64,000 nt of DNA from an uncultured Chloroflexus sp. (GTDB lineage Bacteria > Chloroflexota > Chloroflexia > Chloroflexales > Chloroflexaceae). Each line of letters begins with the position of its first letter. The stretch's first letter is position 1. This document shows positions 55,663 through 64,000 of the stretch, piece by piece. The notes beneath the pieces were generated by a model. That model did no database searches, had not been told where the DNA came from, and saw only the letters and a list, made by a program, of their open reading frames with translations. The position numbers were made by a program, and so were the translations under genes. The stretch lies in contig NZ_CAKZNK010000050.1 of NCBI RefSeq assembly GCF_937129525.1, positions 1 to 64,000 on the forward strand. The letters run 5' to 3'.

Positions 55663-56748
55663 TCAGTAGCGCAAAATGGCAGCGATGCACTGATGCGCAG
55701 AAAGAGAACCATCGGCAAGAAAGACCACCTTGCCGCCGCGATCGATCACTGTCGCAATGATCTCATCAACCGCATCGTCGAGCGCCTCGGGTGTGGTTGG
55801 TTCATCAATGAGGGTTAGCCGAAATCCGCTCTCATCAACCAGTGCCGGCTGATGGTAGTTCTCTTCTACCAGCAAGCTCATCACGCGACCCTCGCGGGCA
55901 AACCGCCAGACCTCGCCAATCGTGGAGGCGTATCGTTGTCCGCCAATGGCTGCCTCTAGCTCACGCAAGACTTGTTGGCGTCGGTGTTGCAGATTACTTT
56001 CAACAATCGGCCAGATCAGTTGTCCCAGATCATGCGCGCTGGCATTGTCGTAGTTGCCGGTCAGGGTGGCGATAATTGCATCGCTATGCTTGCTGACTTC
56101 GCGGAAAAAGGCCAGGTAGCGATCAACGCCGGCTAATGCCAGTGGGAGGGGGTCGTCGGCCATAAACGGCGCCAACGCTTCATCGACCTGGCGAAAGAAG
56201 ATCCGGTGATGCTCATCGCGGTAGGCAGACTGATTGATCGCCGGATCGTTGGGAATGCCGCGCGCGCCACCTGGCCCAAGATGAGCCATGGGAAAGCCTC
56301 CGGTTTCGACCTCTTGCAACGTTTCGCGAGTGCCTTCAAACAGGCGAGTTGGCTTCTCGCTCAAGGCCAGCACCCAGTAACGTGGCGCGCGATTCATAGC
56401 GTAGACCAGATCGCGGGTGTAGAAGGTTTCATCAACGATGACACGCTCTTTCAGGGGGAAGGGTGTCATGTACCACAACGCGGTATCTCGATTAACAAAG
56501 ATTGCCATGCCGTCGAGGGTGTAACGATAGTCGATGTCGTTGACTAATAGCTCCAACCGGCGCAAGATCGGTTCCACTGCGCGTTTGTCGTAGGTGTCGA
56601 TGAGCCGGTTGGTGGCAGTAGTGACCAGATTCTTCACCCGGATCGGATCTTGTTTGTTGGCGGGAGAGGTGCGATGCGTCGGCAGGGTAATGGTCAGCGA
56701 AGGGTGGCTTCGCAGTGATTGGAGTAATTTCAGATCGGTGATATTCAT
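55663..56748 (-). CDS. baeRF3/Balon-type ribosome-associated factor
   Basis: A 361-residue protein of the bacterial archaeo-eukaryotic release-factor (baeRF) family, the group that includes the ribosome hibernation factor Balon. The N-terminus MNITDLKLLQSLRSHPSLTI and the KQDPIRVKNLV segment are family hallmarks, and a Gly-rich GGARG loop is near residue 165. It likely binds the ribosomal A site during stress or slow growth, but peptide-release activity has not been excluded. AAGGAGG precedes ATG 56748. It is separated from dus by about 160 bp of non-coding DNA. Confidence 0.82.
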   Translation of the reverse strand: MNITDLKLLQSLRSHPSLTITLPTHRTSPANKQDPIRVKNLVTTATNRLIDTYDKRAVEPILRRLELLVNDIDYRYTLDGMAIFVNRDTALWYMTPFPLKERVIVDETFYTRDLVYAMNRAPRYWVLALSEKPTRLFEGTRETLQEVETGGFPMAHLGPGGARGIPNDPAINQSAYRDEHHRIFFRQVDEALAPFMADDPLPLALAGVDRYLAFFREVSKHSDAIIATLTGNYDNASAHDLGQLIWPIVESNLQHRRQQVLRELEAAIGGQRYASTIGEVWRFAREGRVMSLLVEENYHQPALVDESGFRLTLIDEPTTPEALDDAVDEIIATVIDRGGKVVFLADGSLSAHQCIAAILRY

Positions 56749-56927
56749 TTCAGTCACCTCCTTGTGATATTGCCGGCAGCGCAAACACCTGCGCAGCCAG
56801 ACTCGCTTGCGGGCAGCATACCATGAAAACGGTTTAGATTGACGCCGAAACGGGTATCAGCGCTTGCCGGCCGGGGTTTATTTTAGTGGTTGACACCGAT
56901 GAGTGACCTTGCGCTGCCATCATGCGT

Positions 56928-57350
56928 TCACAACCCCGCCAGGCGTAACTGCCGTAGCAATGCGCGCACTGCGGGCAAAGTATGATGCGCGCTTACTTCA
57001 AACCGGCACATCCGTTCGCCGATGCGAGCTTGAATAGTGTAGACATAACTGTCCGGGCCCGATTCGATGCAGTGAGGAAGGCGAAAAGGGCGGGTCTGCA
57101 ACAGAGTGTGATACAGGCGGGTGAATGCGAGCGAAGCCAGGAAACGCGGACGACGCGCCCGCTTATCGCTGATGACCAGACCATTGCGGTAGATCGTGAT
57201 CGTATGCGATTGAAACCGCAGGCCGCCGCTGCGGCTTACCCTGAGCAAGGCCGCGCGTGGCAGCTCTGGTTCAGGCAGCGGCGCAGCGCTGTCAGCAGGA
57301 TCGCCGGGTTTCCAGCTCTGTCGGGCAAGGGGATCGACCGGATCGTTCAT
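56928..57350 (-). CDS. Hypothetical protein
   Basis: A 140-residue soluble protein. The first 35 residues are Pro-rich and disordered; the rest (FQSHTITIYRNGLVIS, DSYVYTIQARIGERMCRFEVS) is a beta-rich domain ending in a helix. The start overlaps the stop of the upstream PsbP-like gene (ATGA), so both form one operon. Not recognised. Confidence 0.7.
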   Translation of the reverse strand: MNDPVDPLARQSWKPGDPADSAAPLPEPELPRAALLRVSRSGGLRFQSHTITIYRNGLVISDKRARRPRFLASLAFTRLYHTLLQTRPFRLPHCIESGPDSYVYTIQARIGERMCRFEVSAHHTLPAVRALLRQLRLAGL

Positions 57351-57952
57351 GGTGCCTCCACCGAAGCAATAATGCGCGCGAACGTGTCGGTAAGTCGATC
57401 AAATTCATCGGCTGGCGCGGCCAGGGTAAGGTAGAACGAGTGATTGGCTGTGACGAAAATGTATTCGCGCGCCCTCACCACGACCGGTAGCGCCGGACGG
57501 CGCGGCTCGTCAATCGGTTGCACGACATAGGCAAAATCGCTGACAATTGCCCGTGTTCCTGCCACTGTCGTCTCGGTTTCACTCAAGAAGTGGTACGCCG
57601 TGAGCAGGCTGCGCTCTTCAACCCGGCGGTCAAGCAATGCCTGCAAGGTGGGGGGATTGTTTGGATCAATGTCGCGTTGTTCTACGCTCAACGTGGTTTT
57701 AAACAAGCTGACTGTCTGCGGATCTTCGACTTTGAGTAGCAGATCGCTGAGCGAGTCGACACTCACCCACCGGGCAGGGTAAGCCAGGCTCAGGCTGTTG
57801 TCAGGGCTGCTAAACGGGCGTGTCGCCGTTTCGGTGCGCCACATCAGTAACGTGCCGGCCAGCAGCGCCAGCGCCGTGATCAGGGCCACTCCCAGGTCTT
57901 TATTCCAGAGTCGCAACCGCCAGACTTGTTCGTTGCCAACTCGACCGATCAT
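57347..57952 (-). CDS. Membrane-anchored PsbP/Mog1-like protein
   Basis: A 201-residue protein with one N-terminal membrane segment (about 18-38) followed by a PsbP/Mog1-like alpha-beta domain (NSLSLAYPARWVSVD at its start, TANHSFYLTLAAP near its end). Such domains occur in surface lipoproteins and photosystem accessory proteins. The domain should face outside. AGGAGG precedes ATG 57952. It is co-transcribed with the downstream 140-residue protein. Confidence 0.7.
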   Translation of the reverse strand: MIGRVGNEQVWRLRLWNKDLGVALITALALLAGTLLMWRTETATRPFSSPDNSLSLAYPARWVSVDSLSDLLLKVEDPQTVSLFKTTLSVEQRDIDPNNPPTLQALLDRRVEERSLLTAYHFLSETETTVAGTRAIVSDFAYVVQPIDEPRRPALPVVVRAREYIFVTANHSFYLTLAAPADEFDRLTDTFARIIASVEAP

Positions 57953-58027
57953 CCTGACCTCCTGCCGCGAGGATCAACGTTTGTGAACAATGCGTAGCGC
58001 TGGCTATACGGTATCTGCGCTTTCGTT

Positions 58028-58960
58028 TCAAGGAGAGCGCTGTAGTGTGACCGAGATACTGCGACGGATCAATCCGATCAGCGTCAGGTAGGCCAGCACT
58101 GCTACTGCCACTCCCAACCACAAAGAGCGCCATGGATCGACCGTTAGACCAACAGCGCTCACTTCAGCGATGAACCAGCTCACCAACCCGTTGAGCGCTG
58201 CGATGATCGCAAACCCGAGCGGAACAAACCAGAGCGGACGATGGCTGAATTTCGCTTCGGCCATGACATAGCCCATCAAGCCGCCAAAACTGGCCTGGGC
58301 AAGCGCCGTGGTCGCGGTCGCAATCACGCCAGCGGTCAAGACAATCCCTTCGCTGGCCAGGATGTAACGCAAGTTCAGCAGCGTGGCAACTCCCAGTCCG
58401 GCGACCGTTCCGTAGACAATCCCGTCCATTCGTTCGTCAAATTCAGGCGTCGCGTAAACAATTGCTCGCACCGCCACATAAGCGATAACCTGGCGCAGCG
58501 GCCCCAGAATGCAGAGCGCGGCCAGTAGTGAGGTGGTTGTATCGAAGGTTGACCACGCGCTCAGACGCCACCACTCTTCGACGGCGCGCCGCCCAATCAC
58601 ATCGGTAAGGAAGAGCGCAGTCAGCAAGACGGCAATAATGCCTCGTTTCGGTTCAGGTTCGAGTCGATCTTGTTGGTAGAAGAAGATAAGCCAGAGCGCT
58701 GCCGGCAAGACCGACAGCACAATGCCAGCGAGGAATAGGGGCAGGCCGCTGAGCGGGCCGATGACATTGCCCAAACCGGCCAGCGCCGCGCTCAACGCTG
58801 CCATACCGATAATCTGGATCAAACCTGCCTGCCAGAAACCGCGATGCGGTTTGTTAACGATCGCGTAATGGCGCGCGCAGTAGATGCGTCCACCGAGAAT
58901 GTGGTAAGGGGGCGATTGAGGCTGGTGACAGATACAACACTCGAAGCGTTCGTCGTTCAT
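58028..58960 (-). CDS. PrsW-like membrane protein with N-terminal zinc motif, likely inactive
   Basis: A 310-residue protein. Residues 8-32 hold a CxxC...CxxH zinc-binding motif, then about eight membrane helices follow the PrsW plan. FYQQDRLEPEPKR matches PrsW, and RMDGIVYGTVAGLGVA matches the motif III region. The catalytic EExxK is replaced by an RQ-containing stretch (GPLRQVIAYVAV), and the usual EN after GFA reads LN. The catalytic Glu pair is therefore missing. It may be a non-proteolytic scaffold. It lies 44 bp downstream of the M4 protease gene. Confidence 0.7.
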   Translation of the reverse strand: MNDERFECCICHQPQSPPYHILGGRIYCARHYAIVNKPHRGFWQAGLIQIIGMAALSAALAGLGNVIGPLSGLPLFLAGIVLSVLPAALWLIFFYQQDRLEPEPKRGIIAVLLTALFLTDVIGRRAVEEWWRLSAWSTFDTTTSLLAALCILGPLRQVIAYVAVRAIVYATPEFDERMDGIVYGTVAGLGVATLLNLRYILASEGIVLTAGVIATATTALAQASFGGLMGYVMAEAKFSHRPLWFVPLGFAIIAALNGLVSWFIAEVSAVGLTVDPWRSLWLGVAVAVLAYLTLIGLIRRSISVTLQRSP

Positions 58961-59004
58961 GGTTTGTACCGGTAGCGTGTAGGGGCACTACACCCTCTAA
59001 TCAA

Positions 59005-61599
59005 TTACGGACGAGATCGGCGCATCTGCGCATCGAGTCGATACGGATTGGTGGCTGTGGCCGGGATTCGTAACTCACCATCTGACAAGATGGTGCGATA
59101 ACCACGCGCCACAACGATCACACTGTAACTCTGCCCACGTGGAACCGGTTGTTCGGTGCGAAAACCACCGCTATCGTCGGCAACAGCCATCGTCAGCACC
59201 TCATCGGGGGTGAGAGTGTCATCGGCGGCAGCCTGGCGGGTGGTTAAACCCGGTCGCAGAATGAAGACCTGAGCGCCGCGTATACCGCGTCCGCTATCGG
59301 CATCGCTAACCGTGCCTTGCAGGAAGACAAGATCGTTGTTTGCCGGCGGTGTCGTTGGCGCCGCGCCGGTTGTGCATGCGATCAGCGCAACATCATCAAC
59401 AAACATACTGCTGACGTTACCGCGCGGATTTTCCGCCGCAAAGAGCAAACGGATTGTTTTGCCAGCATATTGGCTCAGGTCGGCGCGCCGGTCACGCCAC
59501 CTGTCATCACCATCGCTCGACTGAATCTGCTCGACTGTGGTTAACGGATTCGCGCGGGTATCGGCGATGACAACTGAGAAGATCGCCTCACCGGCGAAGA
59601 GGCCGGCAATTCCGCTCAGTTCGAAATGAACGAGGCGTGAATACCGCAGTTCGACCCCGGTGGCGTTGGCCGGAATCCGCACATCTTGATAGATGTACTG
59701 CAAGCTCTCTTGATCGGTGCCACCCAGCCAGGCGCTACGCTTGCCGCTGCGCGGCAACTCGGTATCGATCAATGATGCATCCAGGTTAGTCACCTGTTGC
59801 CAACCGGCATCGGCTTCAAAACCGCCATTGACGATCAGATCGCTGCATCCAGGCGGAATATTCTGCGCAGCAGGCGGCAGTGGTGATGGCTCAGGCAACG
59901 TATCCGGTGGTTGAGTAACCGGTCCGCCGGGAATCGCCGTACTGGTGATCCCGACTGCGGCGAACGCTTTGCGCGCGGCTTCGACTTCAGTCGGGCCATA
60001 AAGATCGGCGGCAGCGCGAGCGGTAGCGGCGGCGGCATCGGCGAAATTACTGTCTGGGGTAAGGTATTGGGTCAGGGCGCGGTAGTAAATCTGTTCTACC
60101 CGTTCGCGTCCGATCTGTTGCGCCAACAGGTACGCCGCGTGATTGGGAATGCCGCTATTGATATGGACACCGCCGTTGTCTGTGCGACGGGAATTTGGCA
60201 GATTAGCGTATTCTTGCATTGTGGCCGGCTGCCCAATGCTACTCAACGGATTACGCGCATCGTAACGACCACCGAGGGTTGGATCAGCGAGGCTGCGCAG
60301 ATGGTTAACCGGATATGGCGGCGATTTGACGACATCTTCACCGATGAGCCAGTCATCGCGGTCAATCATCACGGCGAAAACATCGGCATACGACTCGTTA
60401 AGCGCACCCGATTGCCCCTCGTAGATCAATTGCGCAGTTGCATCGATCACTCCATGGGTAAATTCGTGACCGATAACATCAAGGCTATAGGGCAGCGGGC
60501 GAAAGAGGCGTCCGCCATCGCCATAGATCATCTGCTTGAGTTCACCTATCCAGGCCGCGTTTTCGGCATCTTCAGGATCGCTGCCATAACTGACGGTTGA
60601 GACCATTGCGCCGCCTCTACCATCGAACGAATCACGCTGGTGTGTATTGAAGTAGTAATCGTAAACTTTGCCGGCGCCTTCGTGAGCGGCGCGGGCGATG
60701 GCATCGCGCGGCAATTCACCCTCTTCGGCGAGCAAACGACCGGGCAAGCGGGTGGTATTGTTAGCGGTATAGGTGCGGCGGCGTTTAGCGGCGGCCAGAC
60801 GGTCAATCGCATGCACCACATTGCCCCGTCGCGCATGCACAAAAACGAGCCATTCACCCAGCGGCGCTGTCGTCAGCACACGCACCTGCCAGACAACTAT
60901 CGCGTGACCATCATCGCGCGCATAGACCATCAGGCGCGCGCGGTCAGGGAATGGCGTAAACTGCACTCGCTGGCGTTCGGCGGGGTCAAGTTCACTCCAG
61001 ATATGCGCGAGCGCAATAGTTTGCGCCGCCGCTGGCGCAATGGCTGGCCGGGGATCGATCTCGATTCCCGGCTCGAAGTGACCATTGACGGCCACGATCT
61101 GGTTGGTCGGATCAAGGTGAACAACAAGCTGGCGGCCAAAGACCGGCAGGCCGGCAGCGATCTGTTCGAAGCGAATATGGCTGAAACCGCGTTGATGGTC
61201 AGGTTCAATCGGTAGCGGTCGGAGTTCGGCGGCGACGCTACGCAGACCAAAGAGCGCGCGTTCACGGTCAAGAAAACCGCGAGCAATGGCGAGCGGGTTG
61301 CCAGTTTCGGCAGCGGTAGGAGTGTAGGGAAGATGACCATCAACGGTAGCGGGGGCAAGAAAGGTGGGAATACCATTGCGGGCATCCCAGGCGGCGAGCA
61401 AGGGGCCATTGGCGCGCGCGACAAGGGCGCTAAAAGCGTGATCGGCTGCGGGAGCGACCAGCGCAGGGCGCTGAATCCGTTCAATTGTCGACCAACTGCT
61501 CAACCACGGTTGAACCAGCCCGATACCGACAATGATGATCGCAACCAGCGCGCCTAATCGGTTGGTTTTTCGTGTGGCCAGCACACCGATCCCTTTCAT
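59005..61599 (-). CDS. Secreted M4 metalloprotease (thermolysin family) with C-terminal add-ons
   Basis: An 864-residue exported protease. Residues 1-35 form a signal/anchor, then FTP and PepSY propeptide regions to about 270. The M4 catalytic domain has HEFTH at 378-382 and the ESYAD Glu402, so it should bind zinc. The thermolysin C-terminal domain ends near 565. Residues about 590-750 look like a carbohydrate-binding-type sandwich (LIVNGGFEADAGWQQV), and the last 110 residues are a carboxypeptidase-regulatory-like barrel (GTVSDADSGRGIRGAQV). It probably degrades protein outside the cell or in the mat. Confidence 0.92.
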   Translation of the reverse strand: MKGIGVLATRKTNRLGALVAIIIVGIGLVQPWLSSWSTIERIQRPALVAPAADHAFSALVARANGPLLAAWDARNGIPTFLAPATVDGHLPYTPTAAETGNPLAIARGFLDRERALFGLRSVAAELRPLPIEPDHQRGFSHIRFEQIAAGLPVFGRQLVVHLDPTNQIVAVNGHFEPGIEIDPRPAIAPAAAQTIALAHIWSELDPAERQRVQFTPFPDRARLMVYARDDGHAIVVWQVRVLTTAPLGEWLVFVHARRGNVVHAIDRLAAAKRRRTYTANNTTRLPGRLLAEEGELPRDAIARAAHEGAGKVYDYYFNTHQRDSFDGRGGAMVSTVSYGSDPEDAENAAWIGELKQMIYGDGGRLFRPLPYSLDVIGHEFTHGVIDATAQLIYEGQSGALNESYADVFAVMIDRDDWLIGEDVVKSPPYPVNHLRSLADPTLGGRYDARNPLSSIGQPATMQEYANLPNSRRTDNGGVHINSGIPNHAAYLLAQQIGRERVEQIYYRALTQYLTPDSNFADAAAATARAAADLYGPTEVEAARKAFAAVGITSTAIPGGPVTQPPDTLPEPSPLPPAAQNIPPGCSDLIVNGGFEADAGWQQVTNLDASLIDTELPRSGKRSAWLGGTDQESLQYIYQDVRIPANATGVELRYSRLVHFELSGIAGLFAGEAIFSVVIADTRANPLTTVEQIQSSDGDDRWRDRRADLSQYAGKTIRLLFAAENPRGNVSSMFVDDVALIACTTGAAPTTPPANNDLVFLQGTVSDADSGRGIRGAQVFILRPGLTTRQAAADDTLTPDEVLTMAVADDSGGFRTEQPVPRGQSYSVIVVARGYRTILSDGELRIPATATNPYRLDAQMRRSRP

Positions 61600-61653
61600 G
61601 TATGGCGCTGGCTTGCTCCAGATTATGCTGCGCTACGGCTCATAGTACCGGCA

Positions 61654-62298
61654 TCAATGCTCAAGTTGCTGATCGCGAGCCAGATAGTAGGTCATGCTTT
61701 GGAGGACTGCAACCGGATCGATATACCTGACCCAGACATCTTCCGGCACTTGCAAAATCATCGGCGCATAGCTGAGAATGGCGCGCACACCAGATTCGAT
61801 CAAGACATCAGCGACGCGCTGCGCTTGCAACGCCGGCACAGCAATGATGGCGAGTTTAATCTGTTTCTCGACGATCACCCACCGCGCATGGGCGAAGTCT
61901 TGCACAGTCAGATCACCAATCTTCTGCCCAATCTTCGCCGGATCAGCGTCAAACAGGGCAACAATCTCAATCCCCTCGGTGCGAAAACCTTCGTAACGCG
62001 CAATCGCCTGTCCGAGTAGACCGATACCAACCAGTGCCACCGGCCAGTGCTGGTTGATACCGAGAATCCGCTCAATGTGCTGCAAGAGCTTTTCGACATC
62101 GTAGCCGATGCCTTGCTTGCCAAACTCGCCGAAATACGAAAGATCCTTGCGGATTTGGGCGGCTGTGACATTAATGCGCTCGCCCAGTTCTTGTGATGAA
62201 ACCGAGTGAATGCCCTCTTCGAGCAGATAACGTAGACTGCGCGCATAAAGGGGAAGTCGTCGGATTACGACATCAGGTGGTAAATCTGAACGCTCCAC
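61654..62298 (-). CDS. rex: Redox-sensing transcriptional repressor Rex
   Basis: A 214-residue repressor that senses NADH/NAD+. The N-terminal winged helix ([34 protein letters not shown]) and the Rossmann domain ([16 protein letters not shown]) match Rex closely. The domain-swapped C-terminal helix is present. It normally controls respiratory and fermentative genes, fitting an organism switching between phototrophy and respiration. It starts at GTG 62298 with GGAGG upstream. Confidence 0.95.
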   Translation of the reverse strand: MERSDLPPDVVIRRLPLYARSLRYLLEEGIHSVSSQELGERINVTAAQIRKDLSYFGEFGKQGIGYDVEKLLQHIERILGINQHWPVALVGIGLLGQAIARYEGFRTEGIEIVALFDADPAKIGQKIGDLTVQDFAHARWVIVEKQIKLAIIAVPALQAQRVADVLIESGVRAILSYAPMILQVPEDVWVRYIDPVAVLQSMTYYLARDQQLEH

Positions 62299-62425
62299 GA
62301 AAGTCCTCCATTGGCTCGAGGAGAGTGCCTTCAGCTATTCAAGGCTATTTGCCTCAATTCATGCGTAACTCTGGGCTGAATACCTGAGTACAGCGGCGCG
62401 GACTTTTGACCTGGCAGTCGGCTTT

Positions 62426-62460
62426 TTGTGAAGTGTAGCACTAGCTTGCCGGTTCTGCAA
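62426..62460 (-). promoter_or_regulatory. Promoter of rex with a Rex half-site
   Basis: Minus strand TTGCAG (62460-62455), 17-bp spacer, TACACT (62437-62432). TTCACAA (62432-62426), a Rex half-site, overlaps the start region; the matching half is poor, so autorepression is only a suggestion. Confidence 0.55.
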
Positions 62461-62630
62461 GAGTGTAACCGAGGACATATGTGAATCTTGCGCTTCACGA
62501 CAGGAACGCAATCGGATTTGCTCATCAATTCTGCTGGCGTCGCTACAGGCAATTGCTCGTTACCGGTTGGTTGTCAGACAGGCAGCCGGTCACGCATACT
62601 GCCGGTCGTGAGACCTCCTCCATTCAGATG

Positions 62631-62639
62631 TGCTACAAT
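62631..62639 (+). promoter_or_regulatory. Extended -10 promoter of coaBC
   Basis: TGC followed by TACAAT (62634-62639), about 38 bp before the coaBC ATG. Confidence 0.45.
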
Positions 62640-62676
62640 GCGCCCGCAGGGAGTCTGCCTGAGCAGTGAGAGGCTT

Positions 62677-63915
62677 ATGGATACGCTGGCGGGCAAACGA
62701 GTTATCCTGGGAGTGTGCGGAAGCATTGCCGCTTACAAGGTCGCTCAACTGGCGCGTGATCTGACTCTGGCCGGCGCGCGCGTCGATGTGATTATGACCA
62801 AAGCCGCCGAACAATTCGTCGGCGCGGCCACATTTCAGGCCCTCACCGGGCGACCGGTGCTGACCGATATGTGGACATTGCCGGAAGATGGTGTGGTCGG
62901 TCACGTGAGTCTTGGCATGCAGGCGGATGTGGTGGTGATTGCGCCGGCGACGGCCAATACTATTGCGCGACTGGCTGCCGGGTTGTGTGACGATCTGTTG
63001 ACGACGACAGTATTGGCAACGCGCGCGCCGCTGTTGATTGCGCCGGCGATGAATCCGGCCATGTATGATCATCCGGCAACGCAAGCCAATATCGCGACCC
63101 TGCGCGCGCGGGGCGCTTGCGTGCTCGAGCCAGAGTTTGGTCGGATGGCCGAACCGCTCGTTGGCCGTGGTCGATTACCCGAACCGGCTGATCTGCTGGC
63201 CGAGATCCGCGCGCTGCTTGGTCGTCACAACGGGCCGTTGCGTGGTCGCCACGTGGTGGTAACTGCCGGTGGTACTCGTGAGCCGATCGATCCGGTGCGT
63301 TACCTCGGCAATCGTTCGTCGGGGCAGATGGGGTATGCGCTGGCGGCGCGAGCGCGTGACCTTGGCGCGACGGTCACGCTGATCAGCGGGCCAACAGCGC
63401 TGACACCACCGCGCGCGGTACATGTTGTAGCCGTGGAGACGGCGCTCGATATGCGAGCGGCAGTGCAGGCTGCCTGCGCTCAGGCTGACATTTTGATCAT
63501 GAATGCGGCAGTGGCCGATTTTCGCCCCGCCCAACCCTCGACTGAGAAGATCAAAAAGCAGGCCGATGAGGGTTTGACGATCCAGCTCGTGCAGAATCCG
63601 GATGTTGTGGGAGAGCTGGCTCATCGCAACGATCTGTTCAAGGTCGGGTTTGCCGCCGAAACGCGCGATTTGCTGGCTAATGCCCGCAGCAAACTGCAAC
63701 GCAAAGGATTGCATTTAATTGTTGCAAATGACGCTGTTGCCAGTATCGGCCAGGCCGAGATTGCCCTGGTCGTCCTTGATGGTGAGCAGGCAATAGAATT
63801 GCCGCGCCAATCGAAGGAAACTGCGGCAGCGATGCTCCTTGATCTGATAGTGGAACGTTTTGAGCAATGGTTGCCTGGCCGGCAACCATCCGCCAGAGAG
63901 AACGGAGACCGATGA
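62677..63915 (+). CDS. coaBC: Phosphopantothenoylcysteine decarboxylase/synthetase
   Basis: A 412-residue bifunctional coenzyme A enzyme. The FMN-dependent decarboxylase half (residues 1-180) has VCGSIAAYKVAQLAR, the APATANTIARLA segment and PAMNPAMYDHPATQ. The CTP-dependent synthetase half has VVTAGGTREPIDPVRYLGNRSSGQMG, NAAVADFRP and KIKKQ. AGAGG lies before ATG 62677; the 63 in-frame codons upstream lack a site and family similarity. The stop overlaps the next start (ATGA). Confidence 0.96.
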   Translation: MDTLAGKRVILGVCGSIAAYKVAQLARDLTLAGARVDVIMTKAAEQFVGAATFQALTGRPVLTDMWTLPEDGVVGHVSLGMQADVVVIAPATANTIARLAAGLCDDLLTTTVLATRAPLLIAPAMNPAMYDHPATQANIATLRARGACVLEPEFGRMAEPLVGRGRLPEPADLLAEIRALLGRHNGPLRGRHVVVTAGGTREPIDPVRYLGNRSSGQMGYALAARARDLGATVTLISGPTALTPPRAVHVVAVETALDMRAAVQAACAQADILIMNAAVADFRPAQPSTEKIKKQADEGLTIQLVQNPDVVGELAHRNDLFKVGFAAETRDLLANARSKLQRKGLHLIVANDAVASIGQAEIALVVLDGEQAIELPRQSKETAAAMLLDLIVERFEQWLPGRQPSARENGDR

Positions 63916-64000
63916 CCACCGAACCAGAGTCGAACCAGTCATCTTCTGAGTCGCTACCGTCATCGAGGCCAACGCGACGCTTGACTGCCCCTCGCATGCC
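63912..64000 (+). CDS. Start of a further gene, truncated by the window
   Basis: An open frame begins at the ATG that overlaps the coaBC stop. The 29 residues visible are Ser/Glu/Pro-rich, then Arg-rich (RPTRRLTAPRM), consistent with a disordered N-terminus. No family can be named. Confidence 0.5.
   Translation, partial: MTTEPESNQSSSESLPSSRPTRRLTAPRM

Noticed and set aside
62426-62432. Full Rex operator
   Set aside because: Only one half-site (TTCACAA) is convincing; the expected partner half at the correct spacing is absent, so only a half-site is reported.

Overview
The window reads as chromosomal DNA of a green filamentous anoxygenic phototroph of the Chloroflexota, most likely Chloroflexus or a close relative. 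This is inferred from gene content: a CruF-type carotenoid 1',2'-hydratase beside a CruD-like acyltransferase, a CbpA-type DnaJ, FHA and Ser/Thr-kinase signalling, a Rex repressor, and many chloroflexal-looking hypothetical proteins. No rRNA, phage, IS or CRISPR array was seen. One tRNA (Arg-UCU) is present. Genes are dense, lie on both strands, and are often joined by ATGA overlaps.

Layout. 1-3219: a 7-bp tandem repeat abutting the promoter of a diguanylate cyclase, then a DJ-1/PfpI protein and a glycosyltransferase. 3356-8421: an ATP-grasp protein, a terminator, then a compact run of a circularly permuted ATP-grasp protein, a metal-receptor-fold protein without signal peptide, a DUF547 protein and a GrdB-family protein with an in-frame UGA followed by a bacterial SECIS-like hairpin, a probable selenoprotein. 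8499-12443: a GH57-like protein that has lost its catalytic acids, a receptor-type Ser/Thr kinase with a Pro/Thr tail, and an FHA-winged-helix regulator with interlocked promoters. 12471-18435: aroA, a hypothetical gene, galE, a kinase fused to DnaJ-like CxxC repeats, and MoxR. 18564-24406: an ABC permease, acyl-CoA-binding protein, an RRM protein with a long leader, an MFS transporter and a repeat-rich non-coding stretch. 24407-34842: a wHTH-like protein, a YpdA-like flavoprotein, tRNA-Arg, a K+ channel, PepF, an expansin, a HerA-like ATPase, a response regulator, a HAD phosphatase and a sortase.

34875-42489 (minus) is a polysaccharide locus: small membrane protein, initiating glycosyl-phosphotransferase, O-antigen ligase, epimerase, LPG-synthase/flippase-like protein, GT4, PAP2-like protein and an excisionase-type HTH. 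42677-47611 is gltB with a roughly 300-nt leader that carries a strong helix, a competing hairpin and an intrinsic terminator just before the start codon, a candidate attenuator or riboswitch. 47667-52049: dnaJ, a wHTH protein, asd, a HAD-like protein and a response regulator. 52108-53775: cruF behind a perfect consensus promoter, with its 3' end overlapping a convergent acyltransferase gene by 80 bp. 53891-58960: a hypothetical, a tRNA-dihydrouridine synthase that may be leaderless, a baeRF3/Balon-type ribosome factor, and two small proteins with a degenerate PrsW homologue. 59005-64000: a secreted M4 metalloprotease, rex, coaBC, and the start of one more gene.

The most noteworthy items are the GrdB-like selenoprotein candidate (7597-8421) and the gltB leader (47325-47611), followed by three degenerate enzyme homologues or unusual fusions and the face-to-face kinase/FHA promoters.
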